A program made the position numbers and the translations under genes. Positions 25,408-33,948 of a stretch of 64,000 nt of DNA are shown here, piece after piece. Numbering within the stretch: the first letter of the stretch is position 1; each line of letters opens with the position of its first letter. Source of the stretch: Frankia umida (lineage in GTDB: Bacteria; Actinomycetota; Actinomycetes; Frankiales; Frankiaceae); the NCBI RefSeq assembly GCF_023242945.1, contig NZ_JALKFT010000026.1:10255-74254 (forward strand), written 5' to 3'. The notes below the pieces were generated by a model. It did not search any database, was not told the DNA's origin, and saw nothing but the letters and a program-made list of their open reading frames with translations.

Positions 25408-27141
25408 CTATGCCCCGGGCGAGGTTCCCGCAGCCCCCGACGACCCACCGGGCGGCCCGGTCTCGTGCGCGGGCGGAGCCCCATGTGCCGCGGTTCCGCG
25501 CCCGCCACGCCCACCGCGCCCGCCGCCGCGGGTGCGCGTACGTTCGGAGCCCCCGCCCGCACTCCGGCTGGACGAACGGACGCCCGTGCGATCCACCGAC
25601 CGACCCGCGGCCTCGGCGCCTCCGGTGTCGGTGTCGGTGTCGGCCGCCACGGTCGCCCCACCCCGACCGCCAACCCCAGCCTCAGCGCCAACCCCAGCCT
25701 CAGCGCCAACCCCAGCCTCAGCGCCAACCCCAGCCTCAGCGCCAACCCCAGCCTCAGTGCCGGCCACCGCACCAGCAGCACCAGCGCCGCCAGCAGGACC
25801 AGCACCGCTGGCCGCGGCGGCAGCGCCGGCCGCGCCACGGGCGGGCCTGGCCTCGGGGGGCGGGTCGACCAGGGCTGCCAGCAGGACCTCGGCGGTGAGT
25901 TCACACTGCCAGGGACGGGCCCCACCGGCGACCAGCGCGCCACGCACCGTGGGGCCGGCCAACGGGCGCGGTGGCGACCAGGCGAGTCGCCGGGACAACG
26001 CTGGTTCGAGCAGGTTCTCCACCGGCATGGTGTGCGTGGCCGCGACCGCCGCCAGAGCGGCCCGCACCCGGGCCAGCCGGGCCGCGGCCACCGGGTCCCG
26101 TTCGGCCCAGCGGTTGGCCGGGGGAAGCCCGTCGCCACTGGGACCAGCCGGCGCCGGCAGCGCGTCGTCGGGCAGCGCGGCGGCACCGCGCAGCGCGTCC
26201 ATCCAGGTGCTGGCGGTGCGCCGGATGCGGGGGCCGGAGAAGATCGGCAGCCGGATCAGGGCCGCGGCGTCGGTGGGGGCGTTGAGGACCGCGTCCATGA
26301 TGGCGCTGTCGGGCAGGACCCGGCCGGGGGCGACGTCACGGGTGCGGGCGAGCCTGTCCCGCGCGGTCCACATGGCGCGCACGGCGGCGAGCTGACGGCG
26401 GGTACGGGCGCGGTGGATGCCGCTGGTGCGCCGCCAGGGTTCGGCCCGCGGTTCGCGTGGGGGCGCGGCCGCGATCGCGGCGAACTCCTGGTGGGCGAAC
26501 TCGATCTTGCCCTGTTCGTGCAGCTCGGCCTCGAGCGCGTCGCGCAGTTCGACGAGCAGTTCCACGTCGAGAGCCGCGTACCGCAGCCATGGCTCGGGCA
26601 GCGGGCGGGTCGACCAGTCGGCGGCCGAATGCCCCTTCTCCAAGCCGAAACCGAGCACCCGCTCGACCATCATGCCCAGGCCCACCCGCTCGTAGCCGAG
26701 CAGCCGGCCGGCGAGTTCGGTGTCGAACAGCACCGTCGGACGCAACCCCAGCTCGGCCAGGCAGGGCAGATCCTGGCTGGCGGCGTGCAGCACCCACTCG
26801 GTGTCGCCCACCGCCGCCTGGATGATCGACAGCTCGCCCAGGGCGATCGGGTCGAGCAGCAGCGAACCCGTGCCGCGGCGGCGGATCTGGATCAGGTACG
26901 CCCGCTGGCTGTAGCGGTAGCCGGACGCGCGTTCGGCGTCGAAGGCGACCGGGCCGGTGCCGGCGGCGAGCCGGTCGGCCGCCGCGGCGAGCTCCGCGGC
27001 CTCGGTGAGCACGGGAGGGACACCGTCGGCGGGCACGAGCAGCGGGATGGTCTCGCGGGCGCTGCTGTTGGGCTCACCCTCCACGTTTGCGCTTACACCC
27101 CCGCTGACCTGCTCTGTTGGATCTGGAACCGTCGCCGTCAC
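25408..27141 (-). CDS. rnd: Ribonuclease D with HRDC domain and repetitive C-terminal tail
   Basis: 577 residues; 3'-5' exoribonuclease that trims tRNA and other stable RNAs. The DEDD exonuclease domain carries GPVAFDAERASGYRY (Asp, Glu), WVLHAASQDLPCLAELG (Asp) and LRYAALDVELLVELRDAL (Tyr and Asp). The HRDC region follows (RRQLAAVRAMWTARDRLAR), then a second helical domain. The final ~150 residues are Ala/Gly-rich, with five copies of AGVGAE, and a basic RGGGRGGRGGRG end that could bind RNA. Position next to DUF3000 and hemE is conserved in actinobacteria. GTG 27141; a TACGAT about 9 bp upstream would fit a leaderless transcript. Confidence 0.93.
   Translation of the reverse strand: MTATVPDPTEQVSGGVSANVEGEPNSSARETIPLLVPADGVPPVLTEAAELAAAADRLAAGTGPVAFDAERASGYRYSQRAYLIQIRRRGTGSLLLDPIALGELSIIQAAVGDTEWVLHAASQDLPCLAELGLRPTVLFDTELAGRLLGYERVGLGMMVERVLGFGLEKGHSAADWSTRPLPEPWLRYAALDVELLVELRDALEAELHEQGKIEFAHQEFAAIAAAPPREPRAEPWRRTSGIHRARTRRQLAAVRAMWTARDRLARTRDVAPGRVLPDSAIMDAVLNAPTDAAALIRLPIFSGPRIRRTASTWMDALRGAAALPDDALPAPAGPSGDGLPPANRWAERDPVAAARLARVRAALAAVAATHTMPVENLLEPALSRRLAWSPPRPLAGPTVRGALVAGGARPWQCELTAEVLLAALVDPPPEARPARGAAGAAAAASGAGPAGGAGAAGAVAGTEAGVGAEAGVGAEAGVGAEAGVGAEAGVGGRGGATVAADTDTDTGGAEAAGRSVDRTGVRSSSRSAGGGSERTRTRGGGRGGRGGRGTAAHGAPPAHETGPPGGSSGAAGTSPGA
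25672..25761 (-). repeat. Five tandem 18-bp repeats within rnd
   Basis: Unit AACCCCAGCCTCAGCGCC (plus strand), five copies with one substitution in the last (GTG for GCG). Encodes the AGVGAE hexapeptide repeats of the RNase D tail. Confidence 0.95.
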
Positions 27142-27327
27142 GATCGGCGATCGTACGTCTGAATGCTCGCGGAGGCAGCTGCGCTGTTCAGCGAATCGCG
27201 CTGATTATACGCATGGTGGCGGGTCTGCCTGTTACAATAGCCAGATCGATTCACCCCGCGCGACGGGCCCGTTCGGGCCGGTCGCCGGCTCCCGGTCGCC
27301 GGCTCGTCGAACGTCTGGGCCTGCGCC

Positions 27328-27981
27328 TCAGGCCCTTCGCTGCGGCAGCGGCACCACACCGGACAACGCCGGTGGCAGCCCGGCCATCGCGGCGAGCAGA
27401 TCGCCGAACGCCAGCACCTGGGCGATGGCGTCGGCCGGGTTCCACGGCGGCGCCGGTCCGTCGGTGCCGGCCAGGGTTCCTTCGGGGGGCAGCGTGCCCT
27501 CCAGCGCCCAGTCGGGCGACCAGGAGCAGCGCAGCTCCACATCGAAGGTGTCACCCTCGGCTCGCAGCACTCCCATCCGCCGCGACGAGGTCGTCGTCAC
27601 CGTGCCGCCCAGCACCCGCGCCTGGGCCCCGTGGGCGGCCAGCGCCTCACCCAGCCACGACCAGGTCACCTCGGCCAGCAGCGGGTCGGCGGCGATCTCC
27701 GCGTCGATCCCGGCCCGGGCATAGCAGACGATCCGCGAGGTGCCGTGCCAGGCGGGCTGCCCGTCCGGATCCATGAGGATGACCAGCCGGCCGGTCGCGA
27801 CATCGGCGCTGTCGCCGGTCAGGGCACCGGCCAACGCGAAGGCGAAGGGAGCGAGCCGGGTCGGCGCGCTCACCTCATGCACGGTGATCTCCGGGCGCAG
27901 CCGCCCGATACCGGTGCGCATGGCGTCGGCGACCGCGTGAAAGAGCTGCGGGCTCGGCGTGTACGACTGCGCGGCCCCCAT
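27328..27981 (-). CDS. DUF3000 domain protein
   Basis: 217 residues. The conserved start FHAVADAMRTGIGRLRPEITVHEVSAPTRLAPFAFAL, the middle ILMDPDGQPAWHGTSRIVCYARA, and the later VTWSWLGEALAAHGA and FDVELRCSWSP define DUF3000, an actinobacteria-specific family of unknown function always near hemE and rnd. ATG 27981 is chosen: the conserved domain begins at once and upstream residues are low complexity. No ribosome-binding site is seen; a TACCGT a few bases upstream hints at a leaderless message. Confidence 0.88.
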   Translation of the reverse strand: MGAAQSYTPSPQLFHAVADAMRTGIGRLRPEITVHEVSAPTRLAPFAFALAGALTGDSADVATGRLVILMDPDGQPAWHGTSRIVCYARAGIDAEIAADPLLAEVTWSWLGEALAAHGAQARVLGGTVTTTSSRRMGVLRAEGDTFDVELRCSWSPDWALEGTLPPEGTLAGTDGPAPPWNPADAIAQVLAFGDLLAAMAGLPPALSGVVPLPQRRA

Positions 27982-28157
27982 GACGGCAACGGTAGGACGT
28001 CGACCTTGATCGCGCTGTGCGGACGTCGGAGCGTGTGGGTTCGACCCCGTTGTGTGTGGCCGGTTGCCGCGGCGTAGCGGGGTGGCCGTGCGGTCACAGG
28101 TCGGGTGCGCAACGGGGCTGTGCAGGCTCGCGCCGGAATCCGCCGGACTGTGCAGAC

Positions 28158-28499
28158 TCACGCCGGAATCCGCGGGGCGGACCGCTCCCGCCCACGCGCC
28201 GCCGTCTCCCGCGCCGCCGTCTCCCGCACGGAGGGCTCACGGACGAGGACTCCGTCGCGCCCGGCGCGGCCGCGCATGTGGCCGCCGGTGCTCGGCGTCG
28301 GTCCGATCAGCACGGCCGATCCGCATCCGGTGCAGGCCCACTCCGGACAGTCCGCGCCGTGTCCGTCCAGGCAGGGCGGCCGCTCGAACGACCGCTCGTC
28401 GCCGCAGACCGCGCAGTCGAGCACGATCTGATCGTCGAGGTCCACCCAGATCCGTTCCACCTGCGTCTCACTCCCCGCTCGCCGGCCCGTCGCGGTCAT
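28158..28499 (-). CDS. Small cysteine-rich putative zinc-ribbon protein
   Basis: 113 residues. After a short basic N-terminus, VERIWVDLDDQIVLDCAVCGDERSF begins a Cys cluster: CAVC, then CLDGHGADCPEWACTGCG, giving CxxC...CxxC pairs that could hold one zinc. The C-terminus is Arg/Glu-rich with a direct repeat (VRETAARETAARGRE). Not recognised as a named family. ATG 28499 is preceded by GGTGGA. It lies between DUF3000 and DUF3817; the cysteine spacing, start signal and position argue for a real gene. Confidence 0.6.
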   Translation of the reverse strand: MTATGRRAGSETQVERIWVDLDDQIVLDCAVCGDERSFERPPCLDGHGADCPEWACTGCGSAVLIGPTPSTGGHMRGRAGRDGVLVREPSVRETAARETAARGRERSAPRIPA

Positions 28500-28998
28500 C
28501 GGAAATCCACCGGCGCAGGAACCAGGAACACGGATCAACGTGCACCTCTGTCCACTTTCCGACCGGACAGACGGTGCCACGGCAGACGTAAATGTCCGCG
28601 CATTCCTCGCGGCGTGTCGCGTGAGCCCGTCTCGGTCGGGTGTGGGCGTGACGTCCCTGCTCGGGCGACTCGCGACGTTCGTACCCCGACGTCGTCCGTC
28701 GGCGGCGGGCCTGGTCGTCTCCGAGCAGGCTGACTCTCGGTAGCGGCCTTGCGGGGGGCTGCCCCCATGGTCTGGACGGGTGGCCGGCAGATGGGTCGCC
28801 GTGGTCGCCTTCGAGGCCGATGCGCCACCGCCGGTCCGGCCAGGTACACCCGGGTCGTCGTGGTCAGGTCCGGGGTCGATGGGCCGACCGTGACGACCCG
28901 GGTGGGCGATCCTGTGCACCGGACCGTTCGGCCACGGTCACTTCGGAGCGTGATCGAAGGTCCGGTCCGCATGGAGCGGGTCGAGGCTGGGGGAGGGG
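28500..28998. other. Gap between the zinc-ribbon protein and DUF3817 genes
   Basis: 499 bp. A 7-bp inverted repeat TCTGTCC/GGACAGA (28547-28553 and 28565-28571) lies about 50 bp upstream of the zinc-ribbon start and may be regulatory. No convincing gene on either strand. Confidence 0.35.
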
Positions 28999-29382
28999 TC
29001 AGGGCCGGCCGGCGGCGGGTGCGGGGCGAGGGGAGGAGCCGGCGGTGAACGCGGGACCGCCGGGGGTACCCGGTGCGCCGGGGTGCAGCCAGCGCCGTTC
29101 GACGAAGAACGGTGCCACCGGCAGCACCGACGCCACGAGGGCGAGGACGGTGCGTCGGCGGGGCCAGCGCCCGGCGAAGGCGAGATAGCCGACGAGGGCG
29201 CAGTAGGTCAGGAAGAGAACGCCGTGGATCGGCCCGAGCACGCGGACGCCACCGGGGTGGTCCGCCGCGTACTTGATCACGGTGGCGACGAGCAGGAGCA
29301 GGAAGGACGTCGCCTCGGCGAGGGAGACCGCTCGGGCGGCGGTCAGGATCGAGGAGCCGCTGGGGGGTGCCTGACCGGTCAT
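28999..29382 (-). CDS. DUF3817 domain integral membrane protein
   Basis: 127 residues with three helices: AARAVSLAEATSFLLLLVATVIKY, RVLGPIHGVLFLTYCALVGYLAF, and RRTVLALVASVLPVAPFFVERRWL. The ADHPGGVRVLGPIHGVLF block is typical of DUF3817 (YdzA-like). Function unknown. ATG 29382 has GGAGAGGT upstream. A Pro/Ala tail ends the protein. Confidence 0.88.
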   Translation of the reverse strand: MTGQAPPSGSSILTAARAVSLAEATSFLLLLVATVIKYAADHPGGVRVLGPIHGVLFLTYCALVGYLAFAGRWPRRRTVLALVASVLPVAPFFVERRWLHPGAPGTPGGPAFTAGSSPRPAPAAGRP

Positions 29383-29588
29383 CGGTGACCTCTCCGTCGT
29401 GGTGCGTGGAATCGCATCGTGGGCTGGGTCGCGGGCTGGGTGGTGAGGCGTGGCGGTCATGGTCGGGCGGGTGGCGGTCCGCCTGGGCGGAGAGCCGATT
29501 GCGTCACATTCGGTCATGCGAGGTTCGCGCGGCCCGCGGAGCTCCCGGCCGTGGGTCGGGCGGAGGGAAACGGCGCAGACCAGGGTGT

Positions 29589-29609
29589 TCTTCTACTGAG
29601 AGTAGAAGA
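29589..29609. promoter_or_regulatory. 21-bp perfect palindrome between DUF3817 and hemE
   Basis: TCTTCTACT-GAG-AGTAGAAGA: 9-bp perfect arms around GAG. It is markedly AT-richer than its surroundings and lies about 130 bp before hemE and 207 bp before the DUF3817 start, in a 356-bp divergent gap. It looks like the operator of a dimeric regulator (TetR or MarR type); the regulator is unknown. Confidence 0.6.
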
Positions 29610-29738
29610 TAGTCGACGTCCAGAGGGCGGCCGGGACGCCATCGTGAGCATGCCGACGCCACGGCTCACCCGCGCGGGCCAGCCCGCCTGAGCCCGGTCG
29701 CACCCGCACTGTCGCGGCGGGCATGCAACGATCGAGCC

Positions 29739-30809
29739 ATGTCTGTCGTCCACATCGACGCCGGCGCCGCTGTCGGTGCGCGGCGGCCGGATCTCGCAGC
29801 CACGGCTGCGTTCCTGCGTGCCTGCCGCGGTGAGCGGCCCGCGACCACACCCGTGTGGTTCATGCGCCAGGCCGGCCGGGTGCTTCCCGAGTACCGCAGG
29901 CTACGGGCCGGTATCCCGATGCTTGACTCCTGCCGCGACCCGGAGCTGATCACCGAGATCACCATGCAGCCGGTGCGGCGGTTCCGCCCGGACGCCGCGA
30001 TCTTCTTCTCCGACATCGTCGTGCCACTGGTCGCCCTCGGGCTCGACATCGACATCGTGGCCGGTGTCGGGCCGGTCGTCGCCGAGCCGGTGCGGGACGC
30101 GGCCGGTGTGGCGCGGCTGCGCGAGCTGGTGGCCGACGACGTCCCCTACATCGCCGACGGCGTCCGCTCGCTGCTGCGCGAGCTGGGCGACACGCCGCTG
30201 ATCGGTTTCGCCGGAGCGCCGTTCACCCTGGCCAGCTACCTGGTCGAGGGCGGACCGAGCCGCAACCATCTGCGCACCAAGGAACTGATGTACAGCGAGC
30301 CGAAGCTCTGGCACGATCTGCTCGACCGGCTGGCCGGGATCACCACGGCGTTCCTGCGGGTCCAGGTCGACGCCGGGGTCGACGCGATCCAGCTGTTCGA
30401 CTCCTGGGCGGGCGCGCTCAGCGAGGCGGACTACCGTCGTTACGTGGCCCCGCACAGCGCGAAGGTGCTCGGCGCGTTCGCCGGGCAGGTGCCCCGTATC
30501 CACTTCGGGGTCAACACCGGTGAACTGCTCGCTGCGATGGGCGAGGTCGGCGCGGACGTGGTCGGCGTCGACTGGCGTGTCCCGCTGGACGCGGCGGCCC
30601 GCCGGGTCGGGCCGCACCGCGCGGTGCAGGGCAACCTGGACCCGGCGGCCGTCTTCGCCCCGCACGACGTGCTGGACGCGAAGATCCGGGACGTGCTGGC
30701 GCGTGGCACGGCGGCACCGGGGCACGTGTTCAACCTCGGGCACGGTGTGCTGCCCGAGACGGACCCGGGCGTGCTCGCGCACATCGTGGACGTCGTCCAC
30801 GCGGGTTGA
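29739..30809 (+). CDS. hemE: Uroporphyrinogen decarboxylase
   Basis: 356 residues; converts uroporphyrinogen III to coproporphyrinogen III in the cytoplasm. Signature 1 PVWFMRQAGRVLPEYR (substrate-binding Arg residues) and the catalytic Asp in FFSDIVVPL are present; signature 2 is GFAGAPFTLASYLVEGG; the C-terminal HFGVNTGELLAAM, VQGNLDPAAVF and FNLGHGVLPETDP are also typical. First gene of the haem block; the oxidase gene begins within ~105 bp of its stop. No clear ribosome-binding site precedes ATG 29739. Confidence 0.97.
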   Translation: MSVVHIDAGAAVGARRPDLAATAAFLRACRGERPATTPVWFMRQAGRVLPEYRRLRAGIPMLDSCRDPELITEITMQPVRRFRPDAAIFFSDIVVPLVALGLDIDIVAGVGPVVAEPVRDAAGVARLRELVADDVPYIADGVRSLLRELGDTPLIGFAGAPFTLASYLVEGGPSRNHLRTKELMYSEPKLWHDLLDRLAGITTAFLRVQVDAGVDAIQLFDSWAGALSEADYRRYVAPHSAKVLGAFAGQVPRIHFGVNTGELLAAMGEVGADVVGVDWRVPLDAAARRVGPHRAVQGNLDPAAVFAPHDVLDAKIRDVLARGTAAPGHVFNLGHGVLPETDPGVLAHIVDVVHAG

Positions 30810-30913
30810 TCCAGGTGCCCCCGCGAGCCCGGGTGACCGGGGCGCGCGGGGGCGAAAGTGCGAAGCGGTTCGTGAGTTCGAAGTTCGTGGCTCTGCGAGA
30901 GGGCGGCAGGAAC

Positions 30914-32332
30914 GTGCGGGTTGTCATCGTCGGTGCGGGCGTTTCCGGGCTCGCCGCCGCCCACGCGCTGGCTGGTCAGGCCGAGGTCACCGTCCTGGAC
31001 GCGGCCGAGCGGGTCGGCGGCAAGCTGCACACGACGCCGATCGAGGGGATGGACGTCGAGGAGGGCGCCGAGTCGTTTCTCGCCCGGGTCCCCGACGGCC
31101 TGCGGCTGGCCCGCCAGATCGGGCTCGGCCATGACGTGGTGCATCCGGCCACGACGTCGGCGTCGCTGTGGATTCGCGGCCGGCTGCGGCCCATCCCGCC
31201 GAACACCATGCTCGGGGTGCCCACCGACGCGTTCGGCCTGATCCGCTCGGGTGTGCTCTCGCCGTGGGGGATGCTGCGGGCCGCCGCCGACCTCGCCCTG
31301 CCGCGCTCGCAGTTCCCCGAGGATCCGACCGTCGGCGCCTTCGTCGGCGCGCGGGTCGGCCGGGAGGTCGTCGACCTGCTCGTCGATCCGCTGCTCGGTG
31401 GCGTGTACGCCGGCCGGGCCGACGCGCTGTCACTGCGGGCCACCGTGCCCCAGCTCGTCCCCATCCTCGCCGAGGACCGTTCGCTGCTGCTCGGCGCGCA
31501 CCGGGTGCGGGCCCGCACCGGTCCCGCGCCCAGCGCCGCCGCCACACCGGTGTTCGCCAGCGTGCGCGGCGGCCTCGGCGGGTTCGCCCGGCGGCTGGCC
31601 GAGCGCTGCGGCGCCACCGTGCGCACCGGCGTGTCCGTGCGGGCGCTGGAACGCACCGCGTCCGGATGGCGGGTGGTGTGCGGGCGTGACCGCACCGGGG
31701 TGACCCCCGAGCCGCTGCTGGCCGACGCGGTGATCCTCGCCGTGCCCACGGGAGTGGCCCGCTCGCTGCTGCGCCCGATCGTTCCGCACGCCGCGGCGCC
31801 GCTGGCCGGCGTCCCGTACGCCTCCGTCGGGCTGGTGACGCTCATCTACCGGGACGTCACCCCGCCGCCCGGCAGCGGCTTCCTGGTGCCGGCCAGGGCG
31901 GGAACCGCGGTGAAGGCGGCGACGTTCCTCACCACGAAGTGGCCGCACGTCGGCGCGGCGGGTCTCACGGTGGTACGCGCCAGTCTCGGGCGGGCCGGCG
32001 CCGAGGGCGACCTGACCCGTGGTGACACGGAGCTCGCGGGGATCGCCGCCGCCGAGATCGCGCAGATCACCGGGTTGCTGGCGCGTCCGATCGCGTCCCG
32101 GGTGAGCCGTTGGGAGGGTGGGCTGCCGCAGTACCTGCCGGGCCATCTGAACCGGGTCGCCGCCGTGCGCCGGTCCCTGCCCGCCGGCCTCGCCCTGGCC
32201 GGCGCGGGCTACGACGGGATCGGCATCCCCGCCTGCATCCGCTCGGGTGAGGCCGCCGCCGCCGCGGTGTTGCGGGGGGCCGTCCGCGCCACACACGGTG
32301 GCCCGACCCAGCCGGCTGCCCCCGGAGTCTGA
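30914..32332 (+). CDS. hemG: FAD-dependent porphyrinogen oxidase (HemY/HemG-type, probably coproporphyrinogen III oxidase CgoX)
   Basis: 472 residues. Dinucleotide loop at the N-terminus (RVVIVGAGVSGLAAAHALA), then VLDAAERVGGKLHTT and VEEGAESFLARVPDG; the C-terminus LALAGAGYDGIGIPACIRSGE is the second FAD contact. Because hemQ follows 51 bp downstream, and actinobacteria use the coproporphyrin-dependent branch, the substrate is more likely coproporphyrinogen III than protoporphyrinogen IX (inference). GTG 30914 is chosen because the FAD loop begins there; a TTG at 30806 overlapping hemE would add 36 residues without conserved features. Confidence 0.93.
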   Translation: MRVVIVGAGVSGLAAAHALAGQAEVTVLDAAERVGGKLHTTPIEGMDVEEGAESFLARVPDGLRLARQIGLGHDVVHPATTSASLWIRGRLRPIPPNTMLGVPTDAFGLIRSGVLSPWGMLRAAADLALPRSQFPEDPTVGAFVGARVGREVVDLLVDPLLGGVYAGRADALSLRATVPQLVPILAEDRSLLLGAHRVRARTGPAPSAAATPVFASVRGGLGGFARRLAERCGATVRTGVSVRALERTASGWRVVCGRDRTGVTPEPLLADAVILAVPTGVARSLLRPIVPHAAAPLAGVPYASVGLVTLIYRDVTPPPGSGFLVPARAGTAVKAATFLTTKWPHVGAAGLTVVRASLGRAGAEGDLTRGDTELAGIAAAEIAQITGLLARPIASRVSRWEGGLPQYLPGHLNRVAAVRRSLPAGLALAGAGYDGIGIPACIRSGEAAAAAVLRGAVRATHGGPTQPAAPGV

Positions 32333-32383
32333 CCGCGATTCCGGCCGGGGTGGGCCCGGCCGGCCGACCATGGAGACCGCCGA

Positions 32384-33079
32384 ATGCCGGAGTCCACGAA
32401 GTCCGCCAACGAGCTCAACGCCGAGCTGCTCTACACCGGGTGGTCGGTCTTCGCCGCCGACCGTCGGCTGCCCGCCGAACGGGGCGCCCTGACCGACGAG
32501 GTCGAGGCGCTGCTCGAGGGCGCCCTCGCCAAGGACGTCTACACCCGCGGGCTCTACGAGCTGTCCGGCTACCGGGCTGACGCCGACCTGATGCTGTGGT
32601 GGACCAGCCCTGACCCGGATCTGCTGCAGGAGACCTACCAGCGGTTCCGCCAGACCACACTCGGTGGGCATCTGCGTCCGGTGTGGTCGTCGGTCGGGCT
32701 GCACCGCCCGGCCGAGTTCAACCGCAACCACATCCCGGCCTTCGTGCGCCGGGAGGACCCCCGTACGTATGTCTGCGTGTACCCGTTCAACCGTTCCCTG
32801 GAGTGGTATCTGCTACCCGATTACGAGCGACGGGGGATGCTCGCCGAGCACGGCATGATGGGGCGCGAGTTCGAGGACGTCCGGGCGAACACCGTGGCGT
32901 CGTTCGGTCTCAACGACTACGAGTGGCTGCTCGCGTTCGAGGCCGACGAGCTGCACCGGATCGTCGACTGCCTGCGCCACCTGCGCGCGAGCTCCGCCCG
33001 GCGACACACCCGGCTGGAAACCCCCTTCTACACCGGCGCCCGCAAGCCCGTCGCCGACATCATCGCCGCCCTGCCGTAA
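32384..33079 (+). CDS. hemQ: Hydrogen-peroxide-dependent coproheme decarboxylase (chlorite-dismutase family)
   Basis: 231 residues; removes two propionates from coproheme to make haem b, the last step of the coproporphyrin-dependent pathway. Seen: ELNAELLYTGWSVFAADR, SGYRADADLMLWWTSPDPD, FVRREDPRTYVCVYPFNRSLEWYLLP (with the catalytic Tyr of actinobacterial HemQ in the YVCVYPFNRS block), HGMMGREFEDVRANTVASFGLNDYEWLLAFE, and the C-terminal TRLETPFYTGARK. The proximal haem His fits the EHGMMGREF region. A GGAGA precedes ATG 32384. Followed by a terminator-like hairpin, so it ends the hemE-hemG-hemQ unit; a hemH/cpfC gene is not in the window. Confidence 0.96.
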   Translation: MPESTKSANELNAELLYTGWSVFAADRRLPAERGALTDEVEALLEGALAKDVYTRGLYELSGYRADADLMLWWTSPDPDLLQETYQRFRQTTLGGHLRPVWSSVGLHRPAEFNRNHIPAFVRREDPRTYVCVYPFNRSLEWYLLPDYERRGMLAEHGMMGREFEDVRANTVASFGLNDYEWLLAFEADELHRIVDCLRHLRASSARRHTRLETPFYTGARKPVADIIAALP

Positions 33080-33148
33080 CAGGGCCGCTGACCTGCGAGA
33101 ACAGTCGGTCGCCGCGCGCGGGTGCGGGGCTGCCCGCGGCCTGACGCA

Positions 33149-33193
33149 GTCGGCGTCTGCCTGGGCGCCCCCACCCGTCCGGCAGACGCCGAC
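33149..33193 (+). terminator. Hairpin after hemQ
   Basis: Perfect 13-bp inverted repeat, 33149-33161 with 33181-33193, around a 19-nt loop, 70 bp after the hemQ stop. Confidence 0.65.
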
Positions 33194-33948
33194 CGTTCTG
33201 TAGCCGTGCTCGTGGTGCGCCGTCGTGCGGGTCGGACCACGGTCCACGGCAGGTGTTGCGTCCGCGCTCCCACAGAGGTCAGGGGCCCGGAAGCTCCTCG
33301 GTCACGCCCAGGAGCATGACGCACAGTAGCACAATCGTCGCTCGTTGTATACACAGCGTGTCGCTCGGGTTCCGGGTCCCCGCATGTCATGACCAGAGCG
33401 CAATCACGGAAATCCGGTTGCGTCGAGTTATCGGATCGTGGCGCCATCTCTGTTACCTTGAGTCGCCGCAAACGGACGGATGACGCCGTGGCAACGGGCG
33501 ATCCATGCGCCTCGAATGGGTGGGTGCCCCATCCGCCCGCTGGTGGTTCGGCCTGAGAGGGCCGGTAACGTTGCCCATGAGCAGGGCGCCGGTCATGCCA
33601 GGTGTTCGGTCTGGTCCGCCGTGGCGGCCCAGGCGTGATCACGGGCGTGCGGCCCAGGTCCGCGAGCGGGTGCGAGTCGTCCTCGTGCCGCCCGTGGGGC
33701 TCATTCAGTGGCGGGGGAAGAGCGCTGGAGGTCCGGTCGATGCATCACCGAAAGATGAGCTCGCCGCCGCCGGAGCGACCCCCGGCCAGAGGCGGTCGGA
33801 ACAGGTTCTCGCGTCGATCGAACGGGATAGACCGACCGCGCCAGGCCGGGCGGTCGATGCGGTACGGGCGATCGGCGGGGGAGTCACACGTTAACGCGAA
33901 CTACTGCGAGCCGGCGCAAACCGGACTAGTCCAGAGGTGACCGACACC
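33194..33948. other. Long gene-free region before the glycosylphosphotransferase gene
   Basis: About 755 bp. The part near 33330-33480 is AT-richer than the rest and could hold the promoter. A 390-bp open frame at 33505-33894 exists but lacks a ribosome-binding site and a coding-like third-position bias, so it is not called. The length suggests a long 5' leader for the downstream exopolysaccharide gene. Confidence 0.4.

Noticed and set aside
25672..25761. CRISPR array
   Set aside because: Direct 18-bp repeats without spacers, inside the coding frame of rnd.
33505..33894. 129-codon open frame upstream of the glycosylphosphotransferase gene
   Set aside because: No ribosome-binding site, no coding-like third-position bias, no recognisable domain or membrane segment; more likely leader sequence.
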